The notes beneath the pieces were generated by a model, which worked only from the letters and a program-made list of their open reading frames with translations, made no database searches and was not told where the DNA came from. Both the position numbers and the translations under genes were made by a program. Below, one piece after another: positions 1-10,507 of a DNA stretch of 64,000 nucleotides. Within the stretch, counting starts at the first letter, position 1. Each line of letters begins with the position of its first letter. Source of the stretch: Dendrolimus kikuchii (taxonomy: Eukaryota > Arthropoda > Insecta > Lepidoptera > Lasiocampidae). The stretch is from contig CM034392.1 of the NCBI GenBank assembly GCA_019925095.2, positions 27,289,887 to 27,353,886 of the forward strand, given 5' to 3'.

Positions 1-11
1 ACGTTTCCTCG

Positions 12-385
12 CTAGATCGCCATACTGATCCGTTGGCCGAGGTAAGCACCAGCCCTCTGATCACCCGAAGAGTCAATGAGTCGTTTCGATAAATTTTGGT
101 AGAGGCTCATGGCCTCAGGACCCCACGGTCCAAGCGTCTCGACAGCAAACGGCACAAACATATAACTCTCACAGAGGGTTGCATATTTGCGCCGCTTGAG
201 TGATTCGGCTATTTCCGCCGCTGAACCGGCTGATTTAGACGTGTTTGGTAAATGGGATGCGGCCAACGTGTCTACGAAAGTCGCATCCCACCCCAAAGGC
301 TTGCCACGGTGCCAGGGAATTAGAGTCATTCCGTCCGGACGCCTACCATCGTCAAGTGCTATTATCCTATTCCGGACGAAGATAA
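12..385 (-). pseudogene. C-terminal remnant of a retroelement ORF
   Basis: An open minus-strand frame ends at the TAG at 14-12 and contains RPDGMTLIPW, then WDATFVDTLA, then VETLGPWGPEA and GAYLGQRISMAI. I recall this series of motifs from the C-terminal part of reverse-transcriptase-encoding elements of insects and crustaceans; the clade I cannot name. Codons upstream of the first Met (329) continue the same motif series to about 385, so the Met is not a true start. No reverse transcriptase domain is present, so this is a truncated fragment. Confidence 0.5.
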
Positions 386-399
386 TTGCAAAAACACAA

Positions 400-475
400 A
401 AATCATAAAAATTTATCCAGCCGTTCTTGAGTTATAAATGGTGTAACTAACACGACTTTGTTTTATATATACTTA
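400..475 (-). repeat. Helitron-like H2 fragment
   Basis: The 5' terminal part of an H2 unit (CCAGCCGTTCTTGAGTTATAA), read in reverse, directly abuts the 3' end of the next H2 copy. Confidence 0.5.
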
Positions 476-1011
476 CTAGCGGCCCCGGCAGACGTTGTCT
501 TGCCTTTAAAAAATAAAATTCTAGAACCCGATCCCAGAGCCATGATGTTTGCTGGATGAGAGGTAGACATCTAGCGAGGACAGCTGATCGATTCATAGTT
601 AAAAAAAAAAATCGCGATGGAAAAATAGGGGTTGATAGTAGAGAGGTGGAAAATTAAGAGTAATATAATTTTTTTAATTCTAAGTCATGACAAAATAAGA
701 TTAAAAATCTTGCCAAAAAAATTAAAGTTTATAATTAACAAATAAAAAATAGGGGTTGATCGTAGAGGGGTGAAAATTTAGGGTTGTATGTATTTTTTAA
801 TGCTGTATCCTAAAAAAATAAAAATAATTATCTAAAAATTAAAAAAAAAATTTAGGGGTGGACTACCCTTAACATTTAGGGCGATGAAAAATAGATGTTC
901 TGCGATTCTCAAACCTACCCAATATGCACACAAAATTTCATGAGGATCGGTCAAGCCGTTTCGGAGGAGTATAGGAACGAACATTGTGACATGAGAATTT
1001 TATATATAAGA
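476..1011 (-). mobile_element. Helitron-like non-autonomous element, family H2
   Basis: On the minus strand the unit starts with TC in an AT-rich stretch and ends with a short hairpin (GGCAGA/TCTGCC type) followed by CTAG before a host T, the terminal pattern of Helitrons. Its interior (about 620-900) is nearly repeated at 1342-1600 in the next copy, including a GGGGTTGAT(C/A)GTAGAG motif that already occurs twice within this copy. No coding capacity. The class is inferred from termini only. Confidence 0.6.
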
Positions 1012-1129
1012 TATAGGATATTAAGATAATCCCTGTCATCTTTTTACAATCTGCGCCCAGCTTTAACATCGTAACCTCACATGTCTTTCCAAAAGCTAAG
1101 TAGGTTATATTATATATATATATTAATCA

Positions 1130-1702
1130 CTAGCGGCCCCGGCAGACGTTGTCCTGCCTTTAAAAAATAAAATTCTAGAACCCGATCCCAGAGCCACGTA
1201 TCGGTTCTAATTGCGAATCTAAACCATCCCGGTACCCACTCAAACACACAAAAACAAAATCACCAAATTCGCTTCAGGTGATTAGGAGGATTCCAGAACC
1301 CGATCTCAGCGCCACCTACCGGTTCTAATTGTGAATCTAAAAGAGTAATATATTTTTTTTATTCTAGGTCATGACAAAATAAGATTAAAAATCTTGCCAA
1401 AAGATTTTAAAGTTTATAATTAACAAATAAAAAATAGGGGTTGATCGTAGAGGGGTGAAAATTTAGGGTTGTATGTATTTTTGTATGTTGTATCATAAAA
1501 AAATAGAAATAAAAAATTTTGTCTAAAAAATAAAAAAAAAATTTAGGGGTGGACTACCCCTAACATTTAGGGGGATGAAAAATAGATGTTGGCCGATTCT
1601 CATAGATACCGGATAAGCACAAAAAATTTCATCAAAATCGGTCAAGCCGTTTCGGAGGAGTATGGCAACGAAAACTGTGACACGAGAATTTTATATATAA
1701 GA
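1130..1702 (-). mobile_element. Helitron-like H2, second long copy
   Basis: Same orientation and same long interior as the copy at 476-1011, about 120 bp away. The CTAG end is at 1133-1130. It carries an extra GAACCCGATCTCAGCGCC segment. Confidence 0.6.
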
Positions 1703-2164
1703 TATACTCAACTAGCTTTGAGTGACACGTGTCGCCTCGGTTAATACATTGTTTGTTCGCTTAATGGCCTGTCTGCTCTCGAATTACCTAGTTAGGCATC
1801 ACGACTCTCGGCCGAGATTTAAATGGCTATCGTACAAGGCTACTGCCCATTCAGACAGTCTGGTCCGATTACGCATTAGACAGGAAACATTTACTTTAGG
1901 GATGGGCCGAATGTGGTTTGAACCGAATACGAACTTCGGCCGAACATTCGGTTAAAATAAAAAATTCCGCCGTACTTCGGTTAAATTTCGCCGCGCTTCC
2001 TTGAAAGCAACACGTCGTGACTTGATAATGCCCGAATCTTTGCCGTATTTCTAAGTGTCTATCAATAAGACCTAAAAAAGTTATTTCAATCAAAATAAAG
2101 TTGTAATTGCTGATGTCCGTTAGAAATGTTTTTCTACAATATTTTCATAAATTTTCGCGGCTTG

Positions 2165-2500
2165 TATACATAATAAAACTACGTTCTGACGGTTTTAAGC
2201 GCGGTAATTTTATTTGATTTTTGTTATTCCGACGTTTCGGTCACTTTTCAGTGGCCGTGATCACGAAAGACAAAGATGTCAAGTGTCAATGAGTGTTGTT
2301 AAAGTTTCATTTAGCCTACCTCCAACTTGTTCATTTTAATTATTTCGTTTTAATTTTGTTTATGGTTATTATTTACTCTATGGGAGCCTAATCTAATTTA
2401 CCACCGCTTCGCAACATGTTATGGCTTGAAGAGAAGAAGCGGCGCAAGAAACTCTTCAGCAAACATGCCTAGCTCTAATAATTTTATATAATATTAAATG
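2165..2500 (+). repeat. Dispersed repeat RepA
   Basis: Contains GACGTTTCGGTCAC, GTGATCACG, TCTATGGGAGCC and CCGCTTCGCAACATGTTATGG in order. The same order recurs in reverse at 23940-24235 and 46440-46570, and the last motif alone near 45585 and 56845. Non-coding. I do not know its class. Confidence 0.55.
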
Positions 2501-2852
2501 AGTGGAAGGAAAAATAAAAGAAATTATCAGTCAAGTTGGTATGTGTTCCGGTGCACGCAGAAAGAGTTCACAGTGTCCGGAGGTCTGGCAGTTAGTTGTT
2601 TTTTTTTAAAACCAAGTTACGCAATATAATTAAGCAGTTACACTACTTACTGATGAAATTTTCAAAAGGATTAGAAGAATACTATGTTTATTTCATTTTT
2701 GTTTTAATCTGATATATATATTTAATTAGGCAAAGGTTTATAAAGCTCTTCCATCAAGAAGAACTATTTTTTTGTTTTACATGTTCCTAACTAAAATAAA
2801 TGATCATGAATAAATAATGGCCTAATTTTATTTTACGTTTATGATAGATATA

Positions 2853-3418
2853 CATACATACATAACTTTACGCCAGTTCCCTTGCGGGGTAGGCACGTAC
2901 AACAGAGCGCCATTCGGGCTTATTCTTACACACCTCACTTGCTTCCTTGACATTCATAACTCTTGTCATGCACGCTCGTCTATTCTTAAGGCTCCTGACA
3001 TCACCTTCTGCTAGTACACGATCAAATTGATCATGGAAGGTGTGTGTCGTGGCCTTCCACGACTTCTGCATCCATCCACTTTTGCATTGTATATCTGTTT
3101 AGTCATTCTTTCCACATGCCCGCACCACCGGAGCATTCCTTTCCTTGCCTTCACCCCGACACTCTCTTTCAGACCAACTCTCTTTCTTACTTCGGTATTA
3201 CGAACGCGGTCCGCGAGCGTCACTGCGCAGATTTTGCGCAGTGCTCGCATCTCGACCGCATTTACTCTACTTTCATGCTCTCTCTTCCATACCCAAGTCT
3301 CGCTTCCATACGTGAGCGTAGGTACCAGCACCGCGTTGTGTATGGCAAGCTGGGCCTTCTGGCTGACGTTCTTAGCGCCTAGAAGTTTACCTAACGCTCC
3401 ATTCTCACTATTCCCCAT
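2853..3418 (-). mobile_element. 5'-truncated RTE-like LINE, TATG-tailed family
   Basis: This is the longest copy of a family that recurs about 18 times. The frame covers the end of a reverse transcriptase ORF: NAVLVPTLTYGSETW, ESRVNAVEMRALRKIC, LADRVRNTEVRKRVGLKE, RWCGHVERMTKQIYNAKV, GRPRHTFHDQIDRVLAEGDV, ending RAYPARELA and a stop. A short (TATG)n tail follows the stop after about 10 bp, with no longer 3' UTR, a trait of the RTE clade. An extra TG in GGTGTGTGTCGTGG (about 3042) shifts the frame. A 12-bp duplication ATGATAGATATA flanks it (2841-2852, 3419-3430). Confidence 0.75.
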
Positions 3419-3446
3419 ATGATAGATATAATAATAATAATAATCT

Positions 3447-3502
3447 TAGCGCCTAGAAGTTTACCTAACGCTCCATTCTCACTATTCCCCATACGATAGA
3501 TA
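3447..3502 (-). repeat. Local duplication of the LINE 5' end
   Basis: About 55 bp, CTTAGCGCCTAGAAG through CCCCATACGATAGATATG, repeats 3370-3429 across an ATA triplet run. It includes the LINE end plus the flanking duplication, so it arose after the insertion. Confidence 0.6.
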
Positions 3503-3967
3503 TGATTTCTATTAATTTCAATCAAAACAGTGCAAGTAGGTATTTTACTATTTCTTGCACCGAATGTTCGGCATTTAAATCGATTTTCGGCCGAAGTCCG
3601 ATGTTCGGCTCGAGCTGCCGAAATGCGATCAAACCGAATGTAAAACGAATTTCGGCCCATCCCTGATTTATTTCTATGTATTTTTCATAACAATGTTATT
3701 AGTTGTTTACCTAAACCGCAACTCACGTTAGTTAGATTACCTAACTGTTATAAAAGTACCACATTTAACTAAATTTGCGTCATTTCGAAGCTGTCACTGT
3801 TTAACGTGTGGTTATAACAAGTTTATAACCTCTAGTCGTTGTTAATTATAACACAAAAATACACCGAAGCGGTTCACAGGCCATAGAAATCTTACATTTT
3901 TAGGCCTTAGCGTGCGTTTTTCAGTGGACGTAATTTTATTTTTTTCATGTGCAGAGGGGGTTATTAT

Positions 3968-4688
3968 TGTTACGAGTAAACACGTATAACACAGGTACAA
4001 ATATAACTGCTCCGGTGGTTCGGGCATGTGGAAAGAATGCATGATGAAAGAATGAGTAAACAGATATACAATGCAAAAGTGGATGGATGCACAAGTCGTG
4101 GAAGGCCACGACACACCTTCCATGATCAAATTGATCGTGTACTAGCGGAGGGTGATGTCAGGAGCCTTAAGAACAGACGAGTGTGCATGACAAGAGTTAT
4201 GAATATCAAAGAAGCAAGTGAGGTGTGTAAGAATGGGCCTAAATGGCGCTCTGTTGTTCGTGCCTACCCCGCAAGGGAACTGGCGTGAAGTTATGTATGT
4301 ATATATGTACAAATATAACTGAACACAATCAGTCCAAACGTAATGCGCGATTCAATAACACGCGCAAAGTCCGTCACTAAATACATTATCGAATGTACGC
4401 AAGCCTTGCCTCGCGGCTGATTGCCGCTCGACTGCCTCACCCCTCTGTTGGGGCATTGCTTTATACTGTTCAAATACAATATGTCTGTAGACTAAATTTC
4501 TAAGAATAACACCTGGCTAATGACTAACATAAAAATTACAATACACAATGGACTATTTTTCCAATCACAATTTTTAAACACAAAGTAAACAAAAGAAGAC
4601 GTTCATAAAAGCGCTTCAATTAGCTCAAACACCGACGGGTAATAAATGTGCTTTGTTTACAAATATGCAGGTGGCCCAAAATGTAACA
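3968..4688 (-). mobile_element. Solo LTR, Gypsy-like, with a LINE inside
   Basis: The unit begins TGTTACGAG and ends ATGTAACA (TG...CA type) between 4-bp duplications TTAT (3964-3967, 4689-4692). Without the LINE and its duplicated target it is about 409 bp. Related LTRs are at 44530-44909, 46698-47167 and 47716-48506. Gypsy-like is inferred from the 4-bp duplication; no internal coding region is present here. Confidence 0.6.
4009..4306 (+). mobile_element. 5'-truncated TATG-tailed LINE
   Basis: A perfect 14-bp duplication GTACAAATATAACT (3995-4008 and 4307-4320) flanks an in-frame LINE tail ending RAYPARELA-stop and TATGTATGTA. It sits inside the solo LTR, so it is younger than that LTR. 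Confidence 0.85.
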
Positions 4689-4692
4689 TTAT

Positions 4693-5301
4693 TATAAGCG
4701 TAAGTTCAAGTTTGTGCGGTCGCCACCCTTGTCCCCGGCGGCCATCTTGGAAAAAGGGATACAAAAGGTTTTCGCGCTGTATCTCGTATTTTGATTTGAT
4801 TTGAGTTTATAGATAAGAAACTACGTTTTAAAATTAATAGCATCCACAGATAAAATATTCATTCATTATAATAAAGTAAAAATAGAGCGTTAACCAACTA
4901 AGATAACGTTTTAGGTTAAAATCGTATAAAACGGCGATATATTTGAATAATAGTAACACACATTTTAATAATGATAATAATCAAGTTCAATTTATTGCGT
5001 CGTTTAAGAACAAAAGGCCGTGTGCGAGTCGGACATGCGTAAGTAGGGTTCCACTATAACTATAATACGGACGTAAAGTTTTCTATAATTCTACAGTACC
5101 CGATGTGAAGTTTTAATAAGTTATAAGTGCAAGTTCGATTTTCAATTGTAATAATTACACAATTACAACACTCGCCGGCCGTTAACACGATGGCCACCTG
5201 ACAAACGCATAACTGAATTTTATATATGAATGTGTTGTGATTAAATAATTAATTATATTTAAAATTGCATGCATATTATATTAATTTATTGTAAATATAT
5301 A
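4693..5301. other. AT-rich, no gene seen
   Basis: No convincing exon. A fragment at about 5014-5095 (CCGTGTGCGAGTCGGAC, then GGGTTCCACTA) resembles a dispersed repeat that I recall from lepidopteran genomes. Confidence 0.4.
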
Positions 5302-5775
5302 TCCCTATTAATATTATAAATGCGAAAGTAACTCTGTCTGTCTGCCTGTTCCGTTTTCACCGAGAAACTACTGGACTGATTTGGCTGAAACTCAGTACAT
5401 ATATATATATATATATATATTATCCATGCCGAGAATGAACATAGGATACTTTTTATCCCGAAAAATGGGATAGTTTCCGGGATAAAAGTATATTTGTCTC
5501 TCTGTTTGTTATCCTTTTATGGAAAGACTATTGGACCGATTTGGCTGAAACTCGGTACATATGTAATTTTAATACCGAGGGTGGCCAATGGATACTTTTC
5601 ATCCCCGGTAATGGGATAGATTTATGAAAAGGTTATCCCGGAAAGTAAGGAAGGGTTTTTTATTTGTGGTTTGCCATTTTCGTCATTTTGTTTATTTTGA
5701 TCACTTTGGTCGTTTAGGTAGTTTCGATAGTTTTGATAGTTTTGGCTGGTGGTTTCGGTAGTTGTCTCAAGTTTA
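5302..5775 (+). mobile_element. Helitron-like family H3
   Basis: It starts TCCCTATTAATATTATAAATGC and carries GACTGATTTGGCTGAAACTC, an (AT)n run at 5398-5421, and repeated GGGATAAAAGTAT/ATCCC motifs. Its 3' part degenerates into 9-bp-period DNA (TTTTGATAG type, about 5690-5760). It is homologous in reverse to 17945-18462. The 3' end is not clear. Confidence 0.45.
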
Positions 5776-6078
5776 TAGATATAAAAATTCATGATCTATA
5801 AAAGAAAGAAAAATATATATATATATATCAATTTTGTTTAAATTACACAACGAGTCATCTAATGCAACTATATTCATGAAACAAACTTGTAAAAAATATG
5901 GCGGCGTAATCAAAATTATAATCCTTATAATAATGTAATTGAATTTGTTTATTGATAATTATAATTAATGACCTATGATAGACTAATACTGTTTCTATTA
6001 TAATAAATTGTAATTAATTACTATAAAAAAAGAACAGCAAAATTAATTGGACAAGTTATATTTGAACTCAAACCTTGT
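5776..6078. other. AT-rich, nothing seen
   Basis: Low-complexity AT-rich DNA with an (AT)n run at 5815-5828; no exon or repeat boundary recognised. Confidence 0.4.
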
Positions 6079-6089
6079 GATTTATTTTA

Positions 6090-6264
6090 CATACATACAT
6101 ACATACATAACTTCACGCCAGTTCCCTTGCGGGGTAGGCACGAACAACAGAGTGCCATTTAGGCTTATTCTTACACACATCACTTGCCTCTTAGACATTC
6201 ATAACTCTTGTCATGCAAGCTCGTCTGTTCTTAAGGCTCCTGACATCACCTTCTGCTAGTACAC
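6090..6264 (-). mobile_element. 5'-truncated TATG-tailed LINE
   Basis: An 11-bp duplication GATTTATTTTA (6079-6089, 6265-6275) flanks the last ~50 codons of the LINE ORF and a (TACA)n-reading tail. Confidence 0.85.
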
Positions 6265-6275
6265 GATTTATTTTA

Positions 6276-6589
6276 ACATTCTTATAACCGTGTTTAGATG
6301 CAAATAAAATTATTTTGAAATGAGATAGGCTTTAGTCACATTTAGGCGATTTACCAAAAAGGACGGGGAACTCTAGAATTAGAATAATTTAGACGACCAC
6401 TATGATAATTATGTGTCCCTGCTAAGCTAAAGAATTTAAATTTTATACTAGTTGTAATATGATACCAGTAACTTGATTCTTATAATTAAACCGTATCTTC
6501 TATACTCTATGCTAATAAATAAAATTGAAATATATATAATTTCAAAATTAATGACTAATAATAATAATAATAAACGGTGAGTGATTTTT
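6276..6589. other. AT-rich, nothing seen
   Basis: No supported gene, apart from a short (AAT)n run near 6556. Confidence 0.4.
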
Positions 6590-7000
6590 AACCGACCAAA
6601 AAAAAGGAGGAGGTTCTCAATTCGTCGGGAACTCTTTTTTATGTATGTTCACCGATTACTCCGAGATTTATGATCCGATTTACGTGATTCTTGTTTAGTT
6701 TGATGCGGAATAGTTGCCATTTGGTCGCCTAAAAATTTAACATAGTTTGGCCCGGTAGTTTTCATTTTACGAACATTTTTTGTTCCCGTTTCTTGGGACC
6801 TATATCTTTTAAGGAGCGCGGCACCTTTCGTAGGTCTACCCATACATAGCTAGACACTAAAAAGTAACAAAATAAAATAAAATAAAACTTCGTTTAAAAA
6901 AACCGACCTCAAAAACTAAAAAGTATAAAATAACTTATTTCTAAAGCTATTATTATTAATATATATTATCTAAAACATTTTGAAGTCGGTTTTTTTTATT
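6590..7000 (-). repeat. GTCGGTT-ended dispersed element
   Basis: It runs from AACCGAC...AGGAGGAGGTTCTCAATTCG to TTTTGAAGTCGGTT, so the ends are inverted. A 64-codon minus frame starting MGRPTKGAALLKRYRSQE (6843-6649) is partly kept in the 62765-63385 copy, where a small indel breaks it. It may have had coding capacity, but I cannot assign it. Confidence 0.5.
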
Positions 7001-7132
7001 AAAATTATCATTTCTTAGTCTGTCTGAAAGTTTGTCTCGAATAAGCAACGAAACGACCCGATGGACTTCAACAAAAGTTTTAGGATTTAAAACAGAAGTT
7101 ATACTGACAACATCCGAGTGAATGAATGATTC

Positions 7133-7667
7133 TATTCCGTGCAGGAACGGAGGAATACAAGTCGTTTTTTTTTTATTGTAGGAGATCAGCAGACAGACAG
7201 ACGGCCCACTCGATGGAAAGCGGTTACCATCGCCTATGGACATTTGCAACATCAAAGTTGCTACAAATGCGCTACTGCTCTCTTAAGGGAGACTGGAACC
7301 TGGTCACTAATGACGGAACACAACTCAAGGTTGTTAAGTCGCCTCTTACGACAGGCCGCCCGGCCGCAGGAAATTGTATTCTTTCTCCGTTCCTGCACGG
7401 ATAAAAAGTCGTAAGAGGAGACAAAACAACCCACAGCCAAGTGGTAGGTTGTTTGCCCGCCTGGATGGCTACCACCCCTGGTCTAGAGTCTGTTGCCATA
7501 ACAACCTTGAATTGTGTTCCAGCATTAGTGGCCAAGTTACAGTATCCCTTAAGAAAGCTGCAGCGCATTTGTAGCACCTTTGGTGCTGCAAATGTCCATA
7601 GGCGATGGTAACCACTTTCTATCAGGTGTGCCGTCTGCCTGTCTGCTGAACTCATGCAATAAAAAAA
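7133..7667 (+). mobile_element. S1 repeat, outer copy, split by another S1
   Basis: S1 is a ~310-bp dispersed unit beginning TATCCGTGCAGGAACGG and ending CTCCTGCAATAAAAAAA. About eleven copies share that 5' start within a few bases. The ends share an inverted TGCAGGA/TCCTGCA. No protein is conserved, and the several frames through it are incidental. It could be a SINE-like retroposon (A-run, AATAAA) or a MITE. This copy is interrupted by an opposite-strand S1 at 7165-7405. Confidence 0.7.
7165..7405 (-). mobile_element. S1 repeat nested in S1
   Basis: Flanked by AAGTCG at 7159-7164 and 7406-7411. It lacks ~75 bp between two GGTTGTT motifs, as expected for a deletion between short direct repeats. 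Confidence 0.7.
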
Positions 7668-7925
7668 TATACACAAAGAGAACGTCGGTCATCAACACCT
7701 TAGCAGCGTTATATCAAAACCAAGCAAGTGCATTCTACAATTATACACCACAGCTCAAAAATATATCATATACTTCAAAAATATAGAATTTTAAAACTGT
7801 TTATTTATTTATTTGGCACACAAAACAAGAAACACCTAAAAATTACATATTGCATATTATGTATCAATTATTAGGTCTAAGCCTTAAATCTAAACATATA
7901 TATATAATATTATTAGTATGACTTG
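7668..7925. other. Nothing recognised
   Basis: AT-rich spacer without a supported exon. Confidence 0.4.
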
Positions 7926-7938
7926 CTATAATGTTAGT

Positions 7939-8493
7939 CATACAGGAGCCTTAAGAACAGACGAGCGTGCATGACAAGAGCTATGAATGTCAAAGAAGCA
8001 AGTCAGCTGTGCATTTTCAAAACCCGGTAAGTGCTTCCCAAAAAAAAATTACAACTCAACACAATAAAATACATGATCTTCAATTAAATCACGTTTCAAA
8101 ATTATTTATTAAGCTTATTGGAAGAAATATCATATTGTGATACAGTTTTAACATGTTTTGACAAACTATACACCAGCAAATGCATAGCAAGACCATTAAT
8201 GCACAAAAATTCATTTACAAAAGAATGTCAGTTGCTTGTTTTTCAAATTGCAAGGCTGAAGTGAGGTGTGTGGATGGAAAACTGGATGGATGCAGAAGGC
8301 ACACCTTCAATGATCAAATTGATCGTGTACTAGCAGAAGGTGATGTCAGGAGCCTTAAGAACAGACGAACATGCATGACAAGAGCTATGAATGTCAAAGA
8401 AGCAAGTGAGGTGTGTAAGAATAAGCCTGAATGGCGCTCTGTTGTTCGTGCCTACCCCGCAAGGGAACTGGCGTGAAGTTATGTATGTATGTA
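7939..8493 (+). mobile_element. Composite TATG-tailed LINE insertion
   Basis: One 13-bp duplication CTATAATGTTAGT (7926-7938, 8494-8506) encloses three pieces: a LINE fragment (about 7943-8005), roughly 250 bp of non-LINE DNA, and the LINE 3' end (about 8262-8493) with its ATGTATGTATGTA tail. The middle piece (8100-8262) resembles the downstream flank 8674-8833. The two LINE pieces overlap in content (both contain AGGAGCCTTAAGAACAGACG), so this is not a simple truncation. Confidence 0.7.
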
Positions 8494-8506
8494 CTATAAT
8501 GTTAGT

Positions 8507-8932
8507 TCTGCGGTGGTTATGTAAGAAAACTATTATGTAATTATGCCAGAAATATTCGCGCAAATAATTGCCCGAATTTCACGTTTAAATTTAAAGAAGG
8601 AGGAATTGAAAATATCAATGGATCTATTTGTACTTGCAATCTCATTATACAGCCTGCACATTCTCGTGGCGGTATTTATTAAGCTCATTGGGAGCGTTAT
8701 CACATTTTGATACGGTATTCAAAGTCTAGGCAAGCACAATGCATCAGCAAATGCCTCGTTAGACAATAAATGCAAAAAAAACATTTAAAAAGCAATGTCA
8801 CTTGCTAGGTTTACAAATTGCACATCTGATATACATTAAAGTACATTTATATAATTTTTTCAAGATTCAGAAAATGTCAAAAAAGTATAAAAAAATTATT
8901 CCCATTCGGTACGGTCGTATTTAATTTGTAAA
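8507..8932. repeat. Flank homologous to the composite insert
   Basis: 8674-8833 (TATTTATTAAGCTCATTGGGAG through GTTTACAAATTGCA) repeats 8100-8262 in direct orientation with many substitutions. No gene seen. Confidence 0.5.
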
Positions 8933-9141
8933 TCTTAATATACATAAATTACGTGTCACGTTGTTTGTCCGCGATGAACTCCTAAGCTACTTGACCGATT
9001 TTAATCAAATTTGCACACCGTGTGCAGTTTGATCCGGCTTGAAAGATAGGATAGCTTGCATTTGGACCCGGTAGGTGGCGCTGGAATCGGTTTCTAAATT
9101 TTATTTCTTCAGGGCGGAACAACGTCTGCCGGGACAGCTAG
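8933..9141 (+). mobile_element. Helitron-like H2, short copy
   Basis: Starts TCTTAATATACATAAATTACG and ends GTCTGCCGGGACAGCTAG before T. It lacks the long interior of the copies at the left end. Confidence 0.6.
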
Positions 9142-9258
9142 TAATAATATATACCTTCATTGAATAAACAATATCAATATTTTGTTAACTTTATGATTTA
9201 AATAAAAAAAAATAAAGTATATAAAGTCCTATGCAGACGAATCTGCGGTTACAGCCAG

Positions 9259-9512
9259 TTTTTTTTTATTGCATGAATTCAGCCGACAGGCAGACGGCCC
9301 ACTTGATGGAAAGCGGTTACCATCGCCTATGCACATTCGCAACACCAAAGCTGCTAGAAATGCGCTGCTGCTCTCTTAGGGAGACTGGAACCTGGTCACT
9401 AATACCGGAACACAACTCAAGTTTGTTATGGCGGTATACTCTAGACCAGGGGTGGTAGCCATCCAGTCAGTAACGCAGGAAATTGTATTCTTTCTCCGTT
9501 CCTGCACGGATA
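9259..9512 (-). mobile_element. S1 repeat
   Basis: The A-run is at the low-coordinate end and the GCACGGATA end at 9512. A middle block around the CCACCTGGCTGTGGG motif is missing. Confidence 0.7.
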
Positions 9513-9869
9513 ATCCAATCCAGTTTAGAATATGCCGCTTTAAACCAGCTTGGAAACAGCTGTCAATATTGATCACGCTTCCACAACTAAAATTATCGAC
9601 TACTAAAACGCATTAACTGTTGTGTAAACAATAGTTTCATCTCTAAACAAGTTCTTAAGGACTTGAGTGCAGTTAAAAATAAACACAGAGGGTGGAATCG
9701 TAGGGGTGTTGATTCCGCTCCCCCATTCCTGCCAAGACACGTCCGTTGACCGCTTATAAGAAAACACGAGGGAAGATATTCATGGAAAGCAGTATAAAAG
9801 GGGGAACTTGTCATTGCTGCCTAATCAATCTTGATTCCTCGCAAGATAGAGCCCGTTTCGATTCAGCCA
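9513..9869. promoter_or_regulatory. Possible TATA-containing stretch
   Basis: TATAAAAG at 9793-9800 followed by GGGG is a good TATA match, but no well-placed initiator or downstream exon is recognised. It may be a chance match. Nothing else is seen in this interval. Confidence 0.2.
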
Positions 9870-10016
9870 AGGCTCGGCGCAAACGAGCCACCGGTGGCCA
9901 GCGACAAGTAGTTCATACGACTAGCCACTTGCAGCTGCTACGAGCTCACCACAGTCACTGCTGGAAAAATGGTGGTGGCGCGCGATAGCCACCGGTGGCT
10001 CGATTGCGCCCAGCCT
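9870..10016. mobile_element. 147-bp MITE with ~34-bp inverted ends
   Basis: AGGCTCGGCGCAAACGAGCC at 9870 matches the complement of the 10016 end (AGGCTGGGCGCAATCGAGCC) and the match continues through CACCGGTGGC. Each end contains the 12-bp palindrome GCCACCGGTGGC. No clear target duplication is visible. Confidence 0.6.
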
Positions 10017-10187
10017 AAAATATTTAATATTATAAATGTGGAATGCTTTGAGATAACATTGAGATATCGGATTAACACGATAGGTAGTTCAGCTGCACAA
10101 TGTGAAAATCTAGCAAATGCCATTGTTATTTAACCGAGTTCAAAAAAGGAGTAAACACAGAACTGTAACACGAATTTCTTTATTACT

Positions 10188-10507
10188 TATTGGCGGCAGT
10201 TGCACCTCGGGTTGTAAATGAAAATTCGACGTAATAATGGACTGTATGATTATTATTTATAAAGGTACATTTAAAGAGTATAACAAAGAGAGTCGAGTAC
10301 AATATAGCTGAGTGGTTGAATCGATAATTTTTCTTGATGTAGTAGTATCAGCAGTAATCATTTTCAGTTTTTTCGGCCTCCTATACCCGCATTCCGTCCG
10401 ACGCCTAGTTGCTAATCGCGCTAGCTATGGGCGTCGGTGGTATGCGGGGCGCGGAGTGTAGATGTGCTCCGGCGGGCGGGTCAGGGGGGTGCTCTCTGTC
10501 CGCAACA
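10188..10507 (-). repeat. BEL 3' LTR, full length (320 bp)
   Basis: Its bounds, TGTTGCGG on the minus strand and CCAATA at the other end, agree with the solo LTR at 61760-62087, which has a perfect 5-bp duplication. The last ~34 codons of gag-pol, with the TAG at 10407-10405, lie inside it. Confidence 0.88.

Larger units (their letters stand above)
1889..3673. mobile_element. hAT-like non-autonomous element with nested insertions
   Basis: Imperfect terminal inverted repeats (AGGGATGGGCCGAA at 1898; the complement TTCGGCCCATCCCT ends at 3664) are flanked by near-identical 8-bp duplications ATTTACTT (1889-1896) and ATTTATTT (3666-3673). The 8-bp duplication and the CAGGGATGGG-type end are typical of hAT elements. 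No transposase frame is visible. It contains an older dispersed repeat (2165-2500) and a LINE insertion (2853-3418). Related copies are at about 27094-28041 and 34149-34751. Confidence 0.7.

Noticed and set aside
3842..4129. Antisense frames of the LINE copies (MIMEGVSWPSTT...)
   Set aside because: They appear opposite every LINE copy and are shadows of the LINE reading frame.
7126..7414. Repeated short frames such as those starting MQERRKNTIS or MRCCSLKGDW
   Set aside because: They recur in every S1 copy in several frames and on both strands, with frequent indels, so S1 is treated as non-coding.
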